From NCBI GenBank assembly GCA_900468625.1, contig UBUL01000001.1, forward strand, positions 89,385 through 153,384: a stretch of 64,000 nt of DNA, in the 5' to 3' direction. Position numbers and translations under genes: made by a program. The DNA is from Hyphomicrobiales bacterium (lineage in GTDB: Bacteria > Pseudomonadota > Alphaproteobacteria > Rhizobiales > Rhizobiaceae). Numbering within the stretch: position 1 is the stretch's first letter; every line of letters begins with the position of its first letter. Positions 1 to 9,467 of the stretch are shown here, in pieces. The notes below the pieces were generated by a model. The model ran no database searches. It was not told where the DNA came from and was given only the letters and a program-made list of their open reading frames with translations.

Positions 1-168
1 CTCGCCGACGAGCCGGTGACGCTGGAAGATCTTTCGGCCGAATTCGACATCAGCCGCGAGCGTGTACGCCAGATCGAAGTTCGTGCCTTCGAAAAGGTTC
101 AGGAAGCCGTACAGAAGGATGCGCTGGAACGCGCCAAGGCGCTCCGCGTCGTCGAAGCTACAGCTTGA
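1..168 (+). CDS. rpoH: RNA polymerase sigma-32 factor RpoH, C-terminal end only
   Basis: The window opens inside a reading frame whose last 55 residues are the sigma region 4.2 helix-turn-helix of a heat-shock sigma factor. The segment LSAEFDISRERVRQIEVRAF is the classic -35-recognition helix, followed by FEKVQEAVQ typical of alphaproteobacterial RpoH. The frame closes with TGA at 166-168 and is followed 37 bases later by a strong hairpin terminator. RpoH directs RNA polymerase to heat-shock promoters. The bulk of the protein lies upstream of the window. Rhizobia often carry two rpoH genes, and this fragment does not show which one it is. Confidence 0.9.
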   Translation, partial: LADEPVTLEDLSAEFDISRERVRQIEVRAFEKVQEAVQKDALERAKALRVVEATA

Positions 169-205
169 CGCTTCCCTCCATCTGGCAAGGCAAACGGATA
201 AAAGG

Positions 206-230
206 AAAGGCGGGCCGCAAGCCCGCCTTT
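206..230 (+). terminator. Rho-independent terminator after rpoH
   Basis: A perfect 10-bp stem (206-215 with 221-230) encloses the loop CGCAA. The right arm ends in a T run (CCTTTT) on the plus strand and the left arm in an A run, so the hairpin can also serve the convergent gene that ends at 256. Confidence 0.85.
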
Positions 231-255
231 TCCACGTCTGTCGATTCCAGAAAGC

Positions 256-2649
256 TTACTGACCGCTCGAGGCGACACCGCCCAGCGCCTGCCACTCCGA
301 AATTGCCTTGTTGAAGGCGTCGGTGCCGGTCGGGCCTTTTTCCATGGTCAACAGGGCGCGGCGGCCGTTGCGATAGACGACCGGAATATCGATCCAGTTG
401 CGGTTCTTCAAAAGATCGAGGTTGGTCTTGCGCGCATCCGGGAAATCGTTGAGCGCAACCATGTAGACATCGTCGGTGACCTTAGCCGGGACGGCGATGA
501 GGGCATCGCCGCGATCCTGCTCGGTTGCCTTCAACGCAACGCGCTGGACATTGTCGATTGCTCCACCTTCGAAATTCGGAGGCACTTGGAAAGCGAGTTC
601 GATCAGATGGCTGGCCGGCAGCGAGGAGTCCGAATTCCGCGAAACCGTGATCGTCGCCGTCAGGCCGCGATCCGGAACAGTGATGAGACCTTGCACGGAA
701 GGCTCTGGCCGGCCGTCAGCCCCCTTTCCCTGCTGAACGGACCAGGTGACCGTACCCTGGAAGGCCGTGGGCGACGTCTGGCCGAGGCGCTCTTCATAGA
801 GGAAGACCTTCTGCCCGTCGGCAACAGGCGCGGTCTGCTGCGTTGCGGGCGGCGGCTGGTTGGCGGCTGCCTGCTGCTGGTTGGCGGCGGGAGCCTGCTG
901 GCCCGCCGCAGCGGACGGCGTCGCCGGTGCGGCGGCCGCGGGAGCCTGGGTCTGCGTTTGAGCCGGTGCCTGAGCTTGGGGCTGGGGAGAGCCGGTATTG
1001 GTCGCCGGCGGCGTGGCCGTGGCAGGCCGTGTGGCAGCAGCGACATTCTGCTCAGCCACGGACTTGCCCTCGACGACGCCAGGCTGGCCGTTCGGAGCGG
1101 GTCCCCGGTCCTCTTCCGTGCCGTTGGCCAGAAGACGCTGGGTGAATTTCGTATTGACCGTATTGGGATCGCCGCTCAATGCGGCAGCGTCCGTGTTGCC
1201 TGCACCCGACGGCTGTTGAGCGGCCGCATTGTTTTGCGGCGGCGGAGCCGACGGCTGCTGGGCTGGAGCCGCAGCATTGCCGTTATTCGGAACCTTGTTG
1301 CTCGCCGTATCCGACGACGCAGGCACTGCCGCATTCTTCGGCGCCGAACTGACGAGCTTTGTCACCATGTTGTTGAGCGCATCGCGGTTCAGCCAGGCCG
1401 CATAGCCACCACCCCCGACGACCGCAAGGCCGACGAGCGTGACGATGATGCCGGTAACGCTGAAGCGGCGGCGCTTCGGCTCCATGCGGAAGCTTCGGCC
1501 CTGCAGCTTCGCCGCCATCGCCTGATCGAGATCGGGGGGAACGGTGGGACCGCCGCCCCGCTCGTCTTCGGCACGCTTGTCGAAGCCGGCTAGCTCCTTA
1601 AGCTCGCGCCAGCCGTCATTGGCGTTGTCGGTATCGGCTGCCGTCTTGCGGGATGGATGCACGTCCGCGAAGAGATCGACGTCGTCAAAGGCGTTTTCCG
1701 GCATTTGCCGGGCTGGCTGCTGGACTGGCTTCGAAGCCGCCGGTATGGGTTGCATCTCCTCGAAGACATCAGCATCCCAGACGAACCCCTGATTGCCGGC
1801 GGGCGCCTTTGCAGCCGCGGCTCCCTCGACGGGATGGCCGAACGGCGCTTCTGCGAAAGCCGCAGCCGGCATCACCGGTTCGTTGTGTCGTGAAAGGGCC
1901 GGCTCCGGCGCAGCACGGCGAACCGGCGCATCGACCTCCGCCCAGATCTGCTCGACCTGGCTTATGACATCGTCAACCGGCACTGGTTGTGCGTGCGGCG
2001 CGGGAGCAGCGTGGGCAGGCTCGGCAGCAGCAACCGTCGGCACCTGTTCCAGATGGTGTTGCGGCTCTTCGTGATAGACCGGCTCGGGTGCCGGTTCCTC
2101 GTGAACCTCGGCATGATGCTCGACGCCTGCATGTTCGGCAGCCGACGCAAGATGCTCTTCCTCCCGATGCGGTTCGCTCCATTCCTCAACCGCCGGCTGC
2201 TCATGCGTATGGTCGTGCTCGACATGCGCGGCCGGCTCCTCGTAGGCTGGCTCTTCATGGATCGGCGGCACGACCGCCGCCGGCTCCTCATGGGCATGAA
2301 CCTCTGCGGGCGCAGGCTCTTCCGCATGCGGCGCGGCATGGACTTCCTCGGGTGCATGATGCTCCCGCACGGGCTCGGGAGCAACCTCCTCGTGCGCTAC
2401 GGGCGCCTCCGCGACCGGTTCCTCGGCGCCCGGCAAGGCTTCCGCATGCTCGGCCTCGACCTCGACGATCGCAGCTTCGAGCTTGTCGAGCTGGCGGCGC
2501 AGCATTTCCTCGGGCGGGCGTGGCTTCATGCTCTCGAGCTGCCGCTGCACGGCACCACGAGCTCGATCGTAAACCTTGACCCGCATCTCGGGAGTATTTT
2601 CCGTCAGGCCGTCAACGGCCCGTCGAATAACTGCTACAAAATCCGCCAT
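256..2649 (-). CDS. Large single-pass membrane protein of unknown function
   Basis: A protein of 797 residues that I do not recognise as a named family. The first ~70 residues are helical and charged (LTENTPEMRVKVYDRARGAVQ). Residues ~75-330 are a low-complexity Glu/Ala/Pro/His-rich stretch with many EEPA/HAEE repeats. One transmembrane helix lies at about 397-420 (TGIIVTLVGLAVVGGGGYAAWL), followed by a Gln/Ala/Pro-rich linker and a compact C-terminal domain (~620-797, starting near KVFLYEERLG) that probably sits in the periplasm. The start is ATG at 2649 because GAGAAAG lies 5 bases upstream. The GTG two codons earlier overlaps that site. It is convergent with rpoH and shares the hairpin at 206-230. 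The layout suggests an envelope-anchored structural or regulatory protein, but no function can be assigned. Confidence 0.85.
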   Translation of the reverse strand: MADFVAVIRRAVDGLTENTPEMRVKVYDRARGAVQRQLESMKPRPPEEMLRRQLDKLEAAIVEVEAEHAEALPGAEEPVAEAPVAHEEVAPEPVREHHAPEEVHAAPHAEEPAPAEVHAHEEPAAVVPPIHEEPAYEEPAAHVEHDHTHEQPAVEEWSEPHREEEHLASAAEHAGVEHHAEVHEEPAPEPVYHEEPQHHLEQVPTVAAAEPAHAAPAPHAQPVPVDDVISQVEQIWAEVDAPVRRAAPEPALSRHNEPVMPAAAFAEAPFGHPVEGAAAAKAPAGNQGFVWDADVFEEMQPIPAASKPVQQPARQMPENAFDDVDLFADVHPSRKTAADTDNANDGWRELKELAGFDKRAEDERGGGPTVPPDLDQAMAAKLQGRSFRMEPKRRRFSVTGIIVTLVGLAVVGGGGYAAWLNRDALNNMVTKLVSSAPKNAAVPASSDTASNKVPNNGNAAAPAQQPSAPPPQNNAAAQQPSGAGNTDAAALSGDPNTVNTKFTQRLLANGTEEDRGPAPNGQPGVVEGKSVAEQNVAAATRPATATPPATNTGSPQPQAQAPAQTQTQAPAAAAPATPSAAAGQQAPAANQQQAAANQPPPATQQTAPVADGQKVFLYEERLGQTSPTAFQGTVTWSVQQGKGADGRPEPSVQGLITVPDRGLTATITVSRNSDSSLPASHLIELAFQVPPNFEGGAIDNVQRVALKATEQDRGDALIAVPAKVTDDVYMVALNDFPDARKTNLDLLKNRNWIDIPVVYRNGRRALLTMEKGPTGTDAFNKAISEWQALGGVASSGQ

Positions 2650-2711
2650 CAGCACTTTCTCATGATGCCCGGCGTGGCAGCCGAGCCGGGATTCGTCATA
2701 GGTTGGGAACT

Positions 2712-4007
2712 TTAGCCCTCAAAGGGGTCCGTCACAAGTATGGTGTCCTCGCGCTCGGGACTGGTCGAAAGCAGCGCCACAGGCGCACCGATCAGCTCTT
2801 CCACCTGCCGGACATATTTGATCGCCTGCGCGGGCAGGTCGGCCCATTTGCGGGCGCCGACGGTCGATTCCTTCCAGCCTTCGAGCGTGATGTAGATCGG
2901 CTCGACGCGAGCCTGCGCCGCCTGGCTTGCCGGAAGATAGTCGATCTCCTTGCCGTCGAGCGTGTAGCCGACGCAGATCTTCAGTTCGTCGAGGCCGTCG
3001 AGCACGTCGAGCTTGGTGAGCGCGATACCCGTAATACCCGAGGTCTTTACGGTCTGACGCACCAGCACCGCATCGAACCAGCCGCAACGGCGCGGACGGC
3101 CTGTATTGACGCCGACCTCGCGGCCGACGGTCGACAGATGCTTGCCGATTTCGTCATGCAGCTCGCAGGGGAACGGCCCTTCGCCGACGCGCGTCGTATA
3201 GGCCTTGGTGATGCCGAGCACATAGCCGAGTGCGGTCGGGCCGAGACCGGAGCCGGCGGCTGCCTGGCCGGCCACGGTATTGGACGAGGTCACGAATGGA
3301 TAGGTGCCGTGGTCGTTATCCAGCAGCGCGCCCTGCGCACCTTCGAAAAGAATGCGGGCGCCGGCCTTGCGCTGCTCGTCGAGCAGGCGCCAGACCTGAT
3401 CGATATAGGGCAGAATGTGTTCGGCGACGGATGTCAGTTCGTGATGCAGGGCATCGAAGGAGATTTCATCGACGCCCATGCCGCGGCGCAGCGCATTGTG
3501 GTGGGTCAGAAGCCGGTCGATCTTGGCCGGCAGCGTTTCGGGCTCGGCAAGATCGATGACACGGATGGCGCGGCGGCCGACCTTGTCTTCGTAAGCCGGG
3601 CCGATACCACGGCGCGTCGTGCCTATCTTCGTGCCGCTGTTCGAGGCCGCATCTTCGCGCATGGCATCGAGATCGCGATGCAGCGACAGGATCAGCGGTG
3701 CGTTCTCGGCAACACGCAGCACGTCGGGCGTGACCGCAACGCCCTGGGCACGCAGCTTTTCGACCTCGGCGACGAAATGATGGGGATCGACGACGACACC
3801 GTTGCCGATGACGCTGAGCTTGCCGCGCACAAGCCCGGAAGGCAGGAGCGCAAGCTTGTAGCTGACGCCATCCACAACAAGCGTATGACCGGCATTATGG
3901 CCGCCCTGAAAGCGTACAATCACATCGGCGCGTTCCGAAAGCCAGTCGACAATCTTGCCCTTGCCCTCGTCGCCCCATTGCGAGCCGATCACTACAACAT
4001 TCGTCAT
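2712..4007 (-). CDS. purA: Adenylosuccinate synthetase
   Basis: Catalyses GTP-dependent joining of IMP and aspartate, the first committed step from IMP to AMP, in the cytoplasm. The 431-residue length matches the family. The N terminus carries the signature [11 protein letters not shown] with catalytic Asp13 and the GTP-binding loop, followed by [10 protein letters not shown] with catalytic His41. Further family blocks [36 protein letters not shown] and [12 protein letters not shown] are intact. It starts at an ATG and runs the same way as the downstream membrane-protein gene, 62 bases apart. No PUR-type riboswitch or other regulatory element is obvious upstream. Confidence 0.97.
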   Translation of the reverse strand: MTNVVVIGSQWGDEGKGKIVDWLSERADVIVRFQGGHNAGHTLVVDGVSYKLALLPSGLVRGKLSVIGNGVVVDPHHFVAEVEKLRAQGVAVTPDVLRVAENAPLILSLHRDLDAMREDAASNSGTKIGTTRRGIGPAYEDKVGRRAIRVIDLAEPETLPAKIDRLLTHHNALRRGMGVDEISFDALHHELTSVAEHILPYIDQVWRLLDEQRKAGARILFEGAQGALLDNDHGTYPFVTSSNTVAGQAAAGSGLGPTALGYVLGITKAYTTRVGEGPFPCELHDEIGKHLSTVGREVGVNTGRPRRCGWFDAVLVRQTVKTSGITGIALTKLDVLDGLDELKICVGYTLDGKEIDYLPASQAAQARVEPIYITLEGWKESTVGARKWADLPAQAIKYVRQVEELIGAPVALLSTSPEREDTILVTDPFEG

Positions 4008-4226
4008 TTATCCATTCCCGCTTCCTGCGCGCGGCGGCGCGCCTTGCTCAAACCCGCGCATCTATAAAGCTTTGTTTTTGGGAAAGCGACCCTGTTGTCT
4101 CAGGAGATTCAGCTTTTTGCGTGACGAATCGGCGCATCCAACAGGATTTTGCTGCCTGAGGGACGGATGGTGCCGGAATCGAGAACAATGAAACGCAGTG
4201 CCAGCCCGCCGACCAGCCGGAAAAGG

Positions 4227-5081
4227 TTACCCGAGTTCGAGCGTGGTTATGCCGAATACGCGATCGAGCGGCATTTCCGGCGCCTTGCCACGATACATGC
4301 GGGCCGTCTCGAAGACCGGCGACAGGCCACATTCTTCCGCGAGCTTGATGGCCGGAAGATTGTCTGCCGGCACGTCCAGATAAACAGGCGCTCCCTTGGC
4401 CTCGGCAAGCAGCTTGCCCAGCAGGGCAAGCGCGACCTCCGGCTTGTTGGCAAACAGCGGACCGATCTTGTAGCCCTCGAAACAGCGCCGGATCGTACCA
4501 TAGCCGCGCACCCTGCTTCCGCCGCCGACGATGAAGGATCTGCGCCTTTCGGGAGTGCCGCACCAGGCACGGATGAAGGAATACCGCAGGCCCGGGAAAA
4601 TTTCCGCGTCGTAGTGCACCAGCGCATCAAGCTTGCCGTCGGTGACCGGCACCACCTGCCTGGCCTGCTCGCCCACATCGGGCACTTGGGGAATGCCGCC
4701 GTAGCGCAGGGTTCGATAGGCTGTCTCGAATCCGTAGCGACGATAGTTTTCCTGCTGGGCGACGACCCCATCGAGCCCGATTATGCGATTGCCGGCCAGC
4801 GCCATGCCCCTATTCCAAAGCTGTTTGCCATATCCCCTGCCGCGAAATTCCGGATGAAGCATGTAAAGACCGAGAAAAGCGAAAGTTTCGCCATAGCGGA
4901 CAACGGAAATGCAGCCGACCGGCACTTCGCCGATCGCGCCGATCAGAAAGCCCGATGGATCCGCTTCCCAGAAGGCCGGAGCATCGTCAACACCGGGATT
5001 CCATCCCTCTTGCCGTGCCCATTCCAGAGCGAGCTCCAGCTCGCCAGCCCGCATCGTACGCACGGCAAAAGTCGATTTCAT
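4227..5081 (-). CDS. GNAT-family N-acetyltransferase with C-terminal YitH-like domain
   Basis: A protein of 284 residues. Residues ~5-130 form a GNAT fold, with the acetyl-CoA loop visible as HPEFRGRGYGKQLW (the Q/RxxGxG/A motif) after the beta-4 segment FAFLGLYML. The remaining ~140 residues match the second acetyltransferase-like half seen in YitH-type proteins. The substrate cannot be told from sequence. The gene follows purA on the same strand with 219 bases between them. That gap holds nothing I can name except the probable purA promoter. The start is the ATG at 5081. Confidence 0.8.
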   Translation of the reverse strand: MKSTFAVRTMRAGELELALEWARQEGWNPGVDDAPAFWEADPSGFLIGAIGEVPVGCISVVRYGETFAFLGLYMLHPEFRGRGYGKQLWNRGMALAGNRIIGLDGVVAQQENYRRYGFETAYRTLRYGGIPQVPDVGEQARQVVPVTDGKLDALVHYDAEIFPGLRYSFIRAWCGTPERRRSFIVGGGSRVRGYGTIRRCFEGYKIGPLFANKPEVALALLGKLLAEAKGAPVYLDVPADNLPAIKLAEECGLSPVFETARMYRGKAPEMPLDRVFGITTLELG

Positions 5082-5508
5082 GCAATAGTCCCGAACCGCC
5101 CATTACACAGCCGCTCCCATGGAACGATTGCGCCCGATTGATCATGCGGCAACATGATGCCAATCCCTAACAATAGGCAACGATAACATTAAAGTACAAA
5201 GGCTTCGTTTCATTTGGAAAAGCAGGGCAATTGCATGAATACAACAGCCAAAGCAGGTCGCGCAAAAGCGTGTAACGGTCTCGCGGCAACGACATGCGCA
5301 AAATCAAAGACCTGAAGCACAGGAATCTGAAAGATCGCGACGCGCTTTGGAATGCGAGCGGCCTCCTGTGACACTTCTATCGCAATTTTCCTAAACCGGG
5401 CATCGCATATAGGCGTCGGCGGCAATCCTATGTATAAGCTTGGATAAGCGCCAATGTCTGCTTTGCGTCTCGACGCCGAGCCGACGCCAGCAAAAGGAAG
5501 GGAGTTTC
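5082..5508. other. 427-bp intergenic region upstream of rkpK
   Basis: This gap separates the divergent acetyltransferase and UDP-glucose dehydrogenase genes. It is more AT-rich than its surroundings around 5165-5225. A 71-codon minus-strand frame at 5210-5425 has no recognisable family. The region presumably holds both promoters. I see no palindrome, RNA gene or repeat copy. Confidence 0.5.
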
Positions 5509-6831
5509 ATGCGCATCACGATGATCGGTTCGGGTTATGTGGGGCTTGTGTCGGGCGTTTGCTTTGCTGATTTCGGCCACGACATCATTTGTGTCGACAA
5601 GGACGCAGGCAAGATCGACGCGCTGCAGCGGGGTGAAATGCCGATCTTCGAACCTGGCCTCGAGCAGCTCGTTGCGGACAATGTTCGCGCCGGTCGTCTC
5701 TCCTTTACGACGGAAGTGGAGGCGAGCGTCGCCGCAAGCGATGTCGTCTTCATCGCGGTGGGCACGCCGTCGCGGCGCGGCGACGGCCATGCCGACCTCT
5801 CTTACGTCTACGCCGCCGCGCGAGAGATCGCCCAGCACGTCAAGGGCTTCACCGTCATCGTCACCAAATCGACCGTGCCGGTCGGCACCGGCGACGAGGT
5901 CGAGCGCATCGTGCGCGAAACCAATCCGGAGGCCGATGTCGCCGTCGTCTCCAATCCGGAATTCCTGCGCGAAGGTGCCGCCATCGAGGACTTCAAGCGG
6001 CCAGACCGCATCGTCATCGGCCTCAACGACGAACGTGCCCGCGGCGTCATGACCGAAGTCTACCGGCCGCTCTATCTCAACCAGGCGCCGCTGCTCTTTA
6101 CGTCCCGGCGCACCTCGGAGCTGATCAAATACGCCGCCAATGCATTCCTGGCCATGAAGATCACTTTCATCAACGAGATGTCCGATCTCTGCGAAAAGGT
6201 TGGCGCCAATGTGCAGGAAGTCTCGCGCGGCATCGGCCTTGACGGCCGCATCGGCTCGAAATTCCTGCATGCCGGTCCCGGTTATGGCGGCTCCTGCTTC
6301 CCGAAGGACACCCTGGCACTGGCCAAAACCGCGCAGGATTTTGACAGCCCCGTGCGCCTGATCGAGACGACGATCTCCATCAACGACAATCGCAAGCGCG
6401 CCATGGGCCGCAAGGTAATAGCAGCCATGGGCGGCGACGTCAGAGGCAAGACGATCGCAGTCCTCGGCCTGACCTTCAAGCCGAATACCGACGACATGCG
6501 CGACAGCCCGGCGATTTCGATCATCCAGACGCTGCAGGACGGCGGTGCAACCGTAACAGGCTACGATCCCGAGGGCATGGAGCATGCCCGCCTGATTATC
6601 GACAACATCGCCTATTCCGAGGACGCCTATAGCGCCGCACGCGGCGCCGATGCGATCGTCATCGTGACGGAATGGAACCAGTTCCGCGCGCTGGATTTCG
6701 CGCGGCTCAAATCCGTCATGAAGGCTCCGGTCCTCGTCGATCTCAGAAACATCTATCGCCATGACGAGGTCGCAAAGCACGGCTTTGCCTATACAAGCGT
6801 CGGCAGACCCTCGAACGGCGCCGCACTCTAG
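5509..6831 (+). CDS. rkpK: UDP-glucose 6-dehydrogenase
   Basis: Oxidises UDP-glucose twice with NAD+ to UDP-glucuronate, a precursor of acidic surface polysaccharides. The 440-residue protein has the Rossmann motif GSGYVGL at residues 7-13, the catalytic block [13 protein letters not shown] with nucleophile Cys263, and the C-terminal UDP-binding domain ([16 protein letters not shown]). The start is ATG 5509 because AAGGAAGGGAG lies just upstream. An in-frame start 23 codons earlier has no ribosome site. It precedes lpsL, the next enzyme of the pathway, as in Sinorhizobium meliloti where the pair is called rkpK-lpsL. Unusually, a ~100-bp dispersed repeat separates the two. Confidence 0.95.
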   Translation: MRITMIGSGYVGLVSGVCFADFGHDIICVDKDAGKIDALQRGEMPIFEPGLEQLVADNVRAGRLSFTTEVEASVAASDVVFIAVGTPSRRGDGHADLSYVYAAAREIAQHVKGFTVIVTKSTVPVGTGDEVERIVRETNPEADVAVVSNPEFLREGAAIEDFKRPDRIVIGLNDERARGVMTEVYRPLYLNQAPLLFTSRRTSELIKYAANAFLAMKITFINEMSDLCEKVGANVQEVSRGIGLDGRIGSKFLHAGPGYGGSCFPKDTLALAKTAQDFDSPVRLIETTISINDNRKRAMGRKVIAAMGGDVRGKTIAVLGLTFKPNTDDMRDSPAISIIQTLQDGGATVTGYDPEGMEHARLIIDNIAYSEDAYSAARGADAIVIVTEWNQFRALDFARLKSVMKAPVLVDLRNIYRHDEVAKHGFAYTSVGRPSNGAAL

Positions 6832-6932
6832 AGCGCTTTCTCATTTTTCGAGACGCGAAAACGTTCCATTTTCTTGTTCTTTTACGCATTCCGGGCGCAA
6901 AACCGCGGCGCGCTTTTCCTGGAAATGCTTTA
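6829..6932. repeat. Dispersed rhizobial intergenic repeat, copy 1
   Basis: About 104 bp starting at the rkpK stop. It begins GAGCGCTTTC and ends CTTTTCCTGGAAATGCTTTA, so the ends are roughly inverted. The core ACGTTCCATTTTCTTGTTCT and GCATTCCGGGCG recur in two other intergenic gaps of this window (20806-20894 and 36337-36430). All three copies begin at or just after a stop codon. Confidence 0.75.
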
Positions 6933-6947
6933 AGCAAAGGCCGATCA

Positions 6948-7952
6948 ATGCGTTATCTCATCACCGGCACTGCCGGCTTCATCGGATTCCACCTCGCCAA
7001 GCGCCTGCTCGACGAGGGGCATTTCGTGGTCGGCTTCGACGGCATGACGCCCTATTACGACGTCAAGCTCAAGGAAAAGCGCACAGCCATCCTTGCGCGT
7101 TCCAACGGTTTCAAGGCCGTGACGGGCATGTTGGAGGACAAGGCCGCGCTGGACCACGCAGCCGAACTCGCCGAGCCCGATGTGATCGTTCACCTCGCCG
7201 CACAGGCCGGCGTGCGCTACAGCCTCGAAAACCCCCGCTCCTACGTCGATTCCAACCTTGTCGGTTCATTCAATATCCTGGAATTGGCGAGAAACCTGCA
7301 GCCGAAGCACCTTCTTTTGGCATCGACCTCCTCCGTCTACGGCGCCAACGAAAAGATCCCTTTTGCCGAAAGTGACAAGGCCGACGAGCAGATGACGATC
7401 TATGCGGCGACCAAGAAGAGCATGGAGCTGATGGCGCATAGCTACGCCCATCTCTTCAACGTGCCCACGACCGCTTTCCGCTTCTTCACCGTCTATGGCC
7501 CCTGGGGCCGCCCGGACATGGCGCTCTTCAAATTCGTCGATGCCATCCGCAACGACAGGCCGATCGAGATTTACGGCGAAGGCAAGATGAGCCGCGATTT
7601 TACCTATATCGACGATCTCGTCGAAGGCATCGTCCGCCTCATCGGCGTTGTGCCGTCGGAGGAAAATCGGGTGGTATCGGAAACGGTCATCGATACGCTG
7701 TCGAAGAATGCGCCCTTCCGCGTCGTCAATATCGGCGGCGGCCAGCCGGTCGGGCTGATGACCTTCGTCGAAACCATCGAGACGATGCTCGGCAAGAATG
7801 CAATCCGCAAGATGCTGCCGATGCAGCCCGGCGACGTTCACAATACCTATGCTGTCCCGGATTTGCTCGTGGCGCTCACCGGTTTCAAGCCGCACATCGA
7901 AGTCGACGAGGGCGTGAAGCGCTTCGTCGAGTGGTATCAGGACAATTACTGA
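6948..7952 (+). CDS. lpsL: UDP-glucuronate 4-epimerase, NAD-dependent SDR
   Basis: Interconverts UDP-glucuronate and UDP-galacturonate for lipopolysaccharide and capsule synthesis. The 334-residue extended SDR has the NAD motif GTAGFIG (residues 7-13), the catalytic Tyr152-X3-Lys156 in IYAATKKS, and the family block [12 protein letters not shown]. It lies downstream of UDP-glucose dehydrogenase, which makes its substrate, and the same pair is known from Sinorhizobium meliloti. The start is the ATG at 6948. The 116-base spacer after rkpK is almost filled by a dispersed repeat, so co-transcription is likely but not certain. Confidence 0.93.
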   Translation: MRYLITGTAGFIGFHLAKRLLDEGHFVVGFDGMTPYYDVKLKEKRTAILARSNGFKAVTGMLEDKAALDHAAELAEPDVIVHLAAQAGVRYSLENPRSYVDSNLVGSFNILELARNLQPKHLLLASTSSVYGANEKIPFAESDKADEQMTIYAATKKSMELMAHSYAHLFNVPTTAFRFFTVYGPWGRPDMALFKFVDAIRNDRPIEIYGEGKMSRDFTYIDDLVEGIVRLIGVVPSEENRVVSETVIDTLSKNAPFRVVNIGGGQPVGLMTFVETIETMLGKNAIRKMLPMQPGDVHNTYAVPDLLVALTGFKPHIEVDEGVKRFVEWYQDNY

Positions 7953-7956
7953 CGGA

Positions 7957-8730
7957 ATGAGCGGCATCGTCGAAACGGAGCACTGGATCGAGAGCCCGCC
8001 CGGACGGCTTTACGCCAAATCATGGAGGCCGGCCGTCCTGAGATCACAGCAGCCGATCATCCTGTTTCACGATTCCCTCGGATGCATCACGCTTTGGAGA
8101 GATTTCCCGCAACGGCTCGCCCATTCCCTCGGGCGTCGGGTCATTGCCTATGACCGGCTGGGCTTTGGTCGATCCGATGCCCGAAAAGACCTTCTGACAC
8201 AGGATTTCATTGAGTCCGAGGCAAAGGATTTCGTCCCGCTGTTATGCGAGCAATTTTCCATTCAAGAATTCGTTGCCTGCGGACACAGCGTCGGCGGCGG
8301 TATGGCGATAGAGACGGGATCAAGGTTTGGCGAGCGTTGCCAGGCGGTCGTCACTATCGCCGCCCAGGCTTTCGTGGAGGAGAGAACCTTGCAGGGCATC
8401 AGGATTGCGCAGCAGGAATTCAAGTCGGCAGAGACTTTCGCCCGACTTGAGAGATATCACGGCAGCAAGGCCGATTGGGTGCTGCATGCATGGATCGATA
8501 CGTGGCTTGCACCCGAACGCACCGGGTGGTCGCTCGATCCGGCTCTTGAAAAGCTCCGTTGCCCGGTGCTCGCCATTCACGGGGACCGCGACGAATATGG
8601 CTCCGAGGCTCATCCCCGTCGGATCGCGGCCGGACGCGGCCCCGTCTATATCATGCGAGACACAGGGCACGTGCCGCATCGCGAGCACCCTGCCCTCGTC
8701 ATAAAGGCGATCGAAGAATTTCTGGCGTGA
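7957..8730 (+). CDS. Alpha/beta-fold hydrolase
   Basis: A 257-residue serine hydrolase of the alpha/beta family. The nucleophile elbow GHSVGGG places Ser111, the acid is probably Asp210 or Asp212 in HGDRDE, and the catalytic base is His238 in DTGHVPHRE. An HD segment (FHDSLGC) forms the oxyanion region near residue 45. It starts 4 bases after lpsL, so it is very likely in the same transcript. Its substrate is unknown. A lactonase or ester-hydrolase role fits the fold. It is convergent with the next gene, leaving a 14-base gap. Confidence 0.85.
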   Translation: MSGIVETEHWIESPPGRLYAKSWRPAVLRSQQPIILFHDSLGCITLWRDFPQRLAHSLGRRVIAYDRLGFGRSDARKDLLTQDFIESEAKDFVPLLCEQFSIQEFVACGHSVGGGMAIETGSRFGERCQAVVTIAAQAFVEERTLQGIRIAQQEFKSAETFARLERYHGSKADWVLHAWIDTWLAPERTGWSLDPALEKLRCPVLAIHGDRDEYGSEAHPRRIAAGRGPVYIMRDTGHVPHREHPALVIKAIEEFLA

Positions 8731-8744
8731 CTACCCGAACGGCT

Positions 8745-9284
8745 TTATTCGGCCCGACCCACAGGATGATAGGCCCGATCGAAATAGATAAGCCCCTGCC
8801 CCTCGTTACGTTGACGGATAGCATCGACTTCGCAAAGCAGGATGTCATGCGTTCCGCCATCGGCCTGCCGGACGATGCGGCAATCGAACGAGACGAGGGC
8901 ATCCTCAAGCACAGGCGCGCCGGTCGATAGCTCCGACCAGGAGGCACCGGCGAAGCGCTCGGCAACCGGGGTCTTGCCGCCGAAGAGCCGCGACAGATCC
9001 TGATGCGCTTCCGACAGAACATTGACGCAGAGCACGCCGTTTTGCGTGACGGCGGCATGAACGGAAGCGCTGCGATTGAGGCAGACGAGCAGGGTCGGTG
9101 GGCTGTCGGTAACACTGCAGACGGCGGTCGCGGCAAAGCCGGCGAGCCCCGCAGGGCCGTTGGTGGTGACAATGTTCACCGCCGCTGCCATTCTCGCCAT
9201 GGCATTGCGAAACTCGCTGCGCGCGATATCGGGATCGGCGACAGGCACCGCCCTCTCGATTGCCACGGAGGTTTTCATGTTCAT
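8745..9284 (-). CDS. Flavin reductase, RutF-like
   Basis: A flavin reductase of the HpaC/RutF class, which supplies reduced FMN to a two-component monooxygenase. The sequence follows E. coli RutF closely through [37 protein letters not shown] and [13 protein letters not shown]. The start is ATG 9284, chosen because AGGGA lies 8 bases upstream. A 12-codon extension to 9320 has no better site. No rutA or other pyrimidine-utilisation gene is present in the window, so the partner oxygenase must lie elsewhere and the rutF symbol is not applied. Confidence 0.85.
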   Translation of the reverse strand: MNMKTSVAIERAVPVADPDIARSEFRNAMARMAAAVNIVTTNGPAGLAGFAATAVCSVTDSPPTLLVCLNRSASVHAAVTQNGVLCVNVLSEAHQDLSRLFGGKTPVAERFAGASWSELSTGAPVLEDALVSFDCRIVRQADGGTHDILLCEVDAIRQRNEGQGLIYFDRAYHPVGRAE

Positions 9285-9467
9285 CGCACTGTTCCCTAAC
9301 TCGCGCCAGTCATCCCACACTATCGACGGGGAGGCTGCGCCTCAAGAAACGACATTTTGCGGAACCCGCCGTTCACGAGCAATTAATTTTCTATAAAATC
9401 TATCAACAAAAAAGAAAAATAGGCCAATTGCCGGATTCGAAGCTACGGCGCCGTGCTGAGGCATGCC

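Noticed and set aside
2703..4067. A 454-codon plus-strand frame covering purA
   Set aside because: It is the antisense shadow of purA, which has full motifs. High GC and codon bias create long opposite frames.
4008..4226. The spacer between purA and the acetyltransferase as a possible small RNA or riboswitch
   Set aside because: No stable fold, terminator or known riboswitch core could be recognised by eye.
5210..5425. A 71-codon minus-strand frame in the gap before rkpK
   Set aside because: No family, no clear ribosome site, and it lies in the promoter region.
5428..6780. A 450-codon minus-strand frame covering rkpK
   Set aside because: Antisense shadow. No domain is recognisable and the plus strand has all catalytic motifs.
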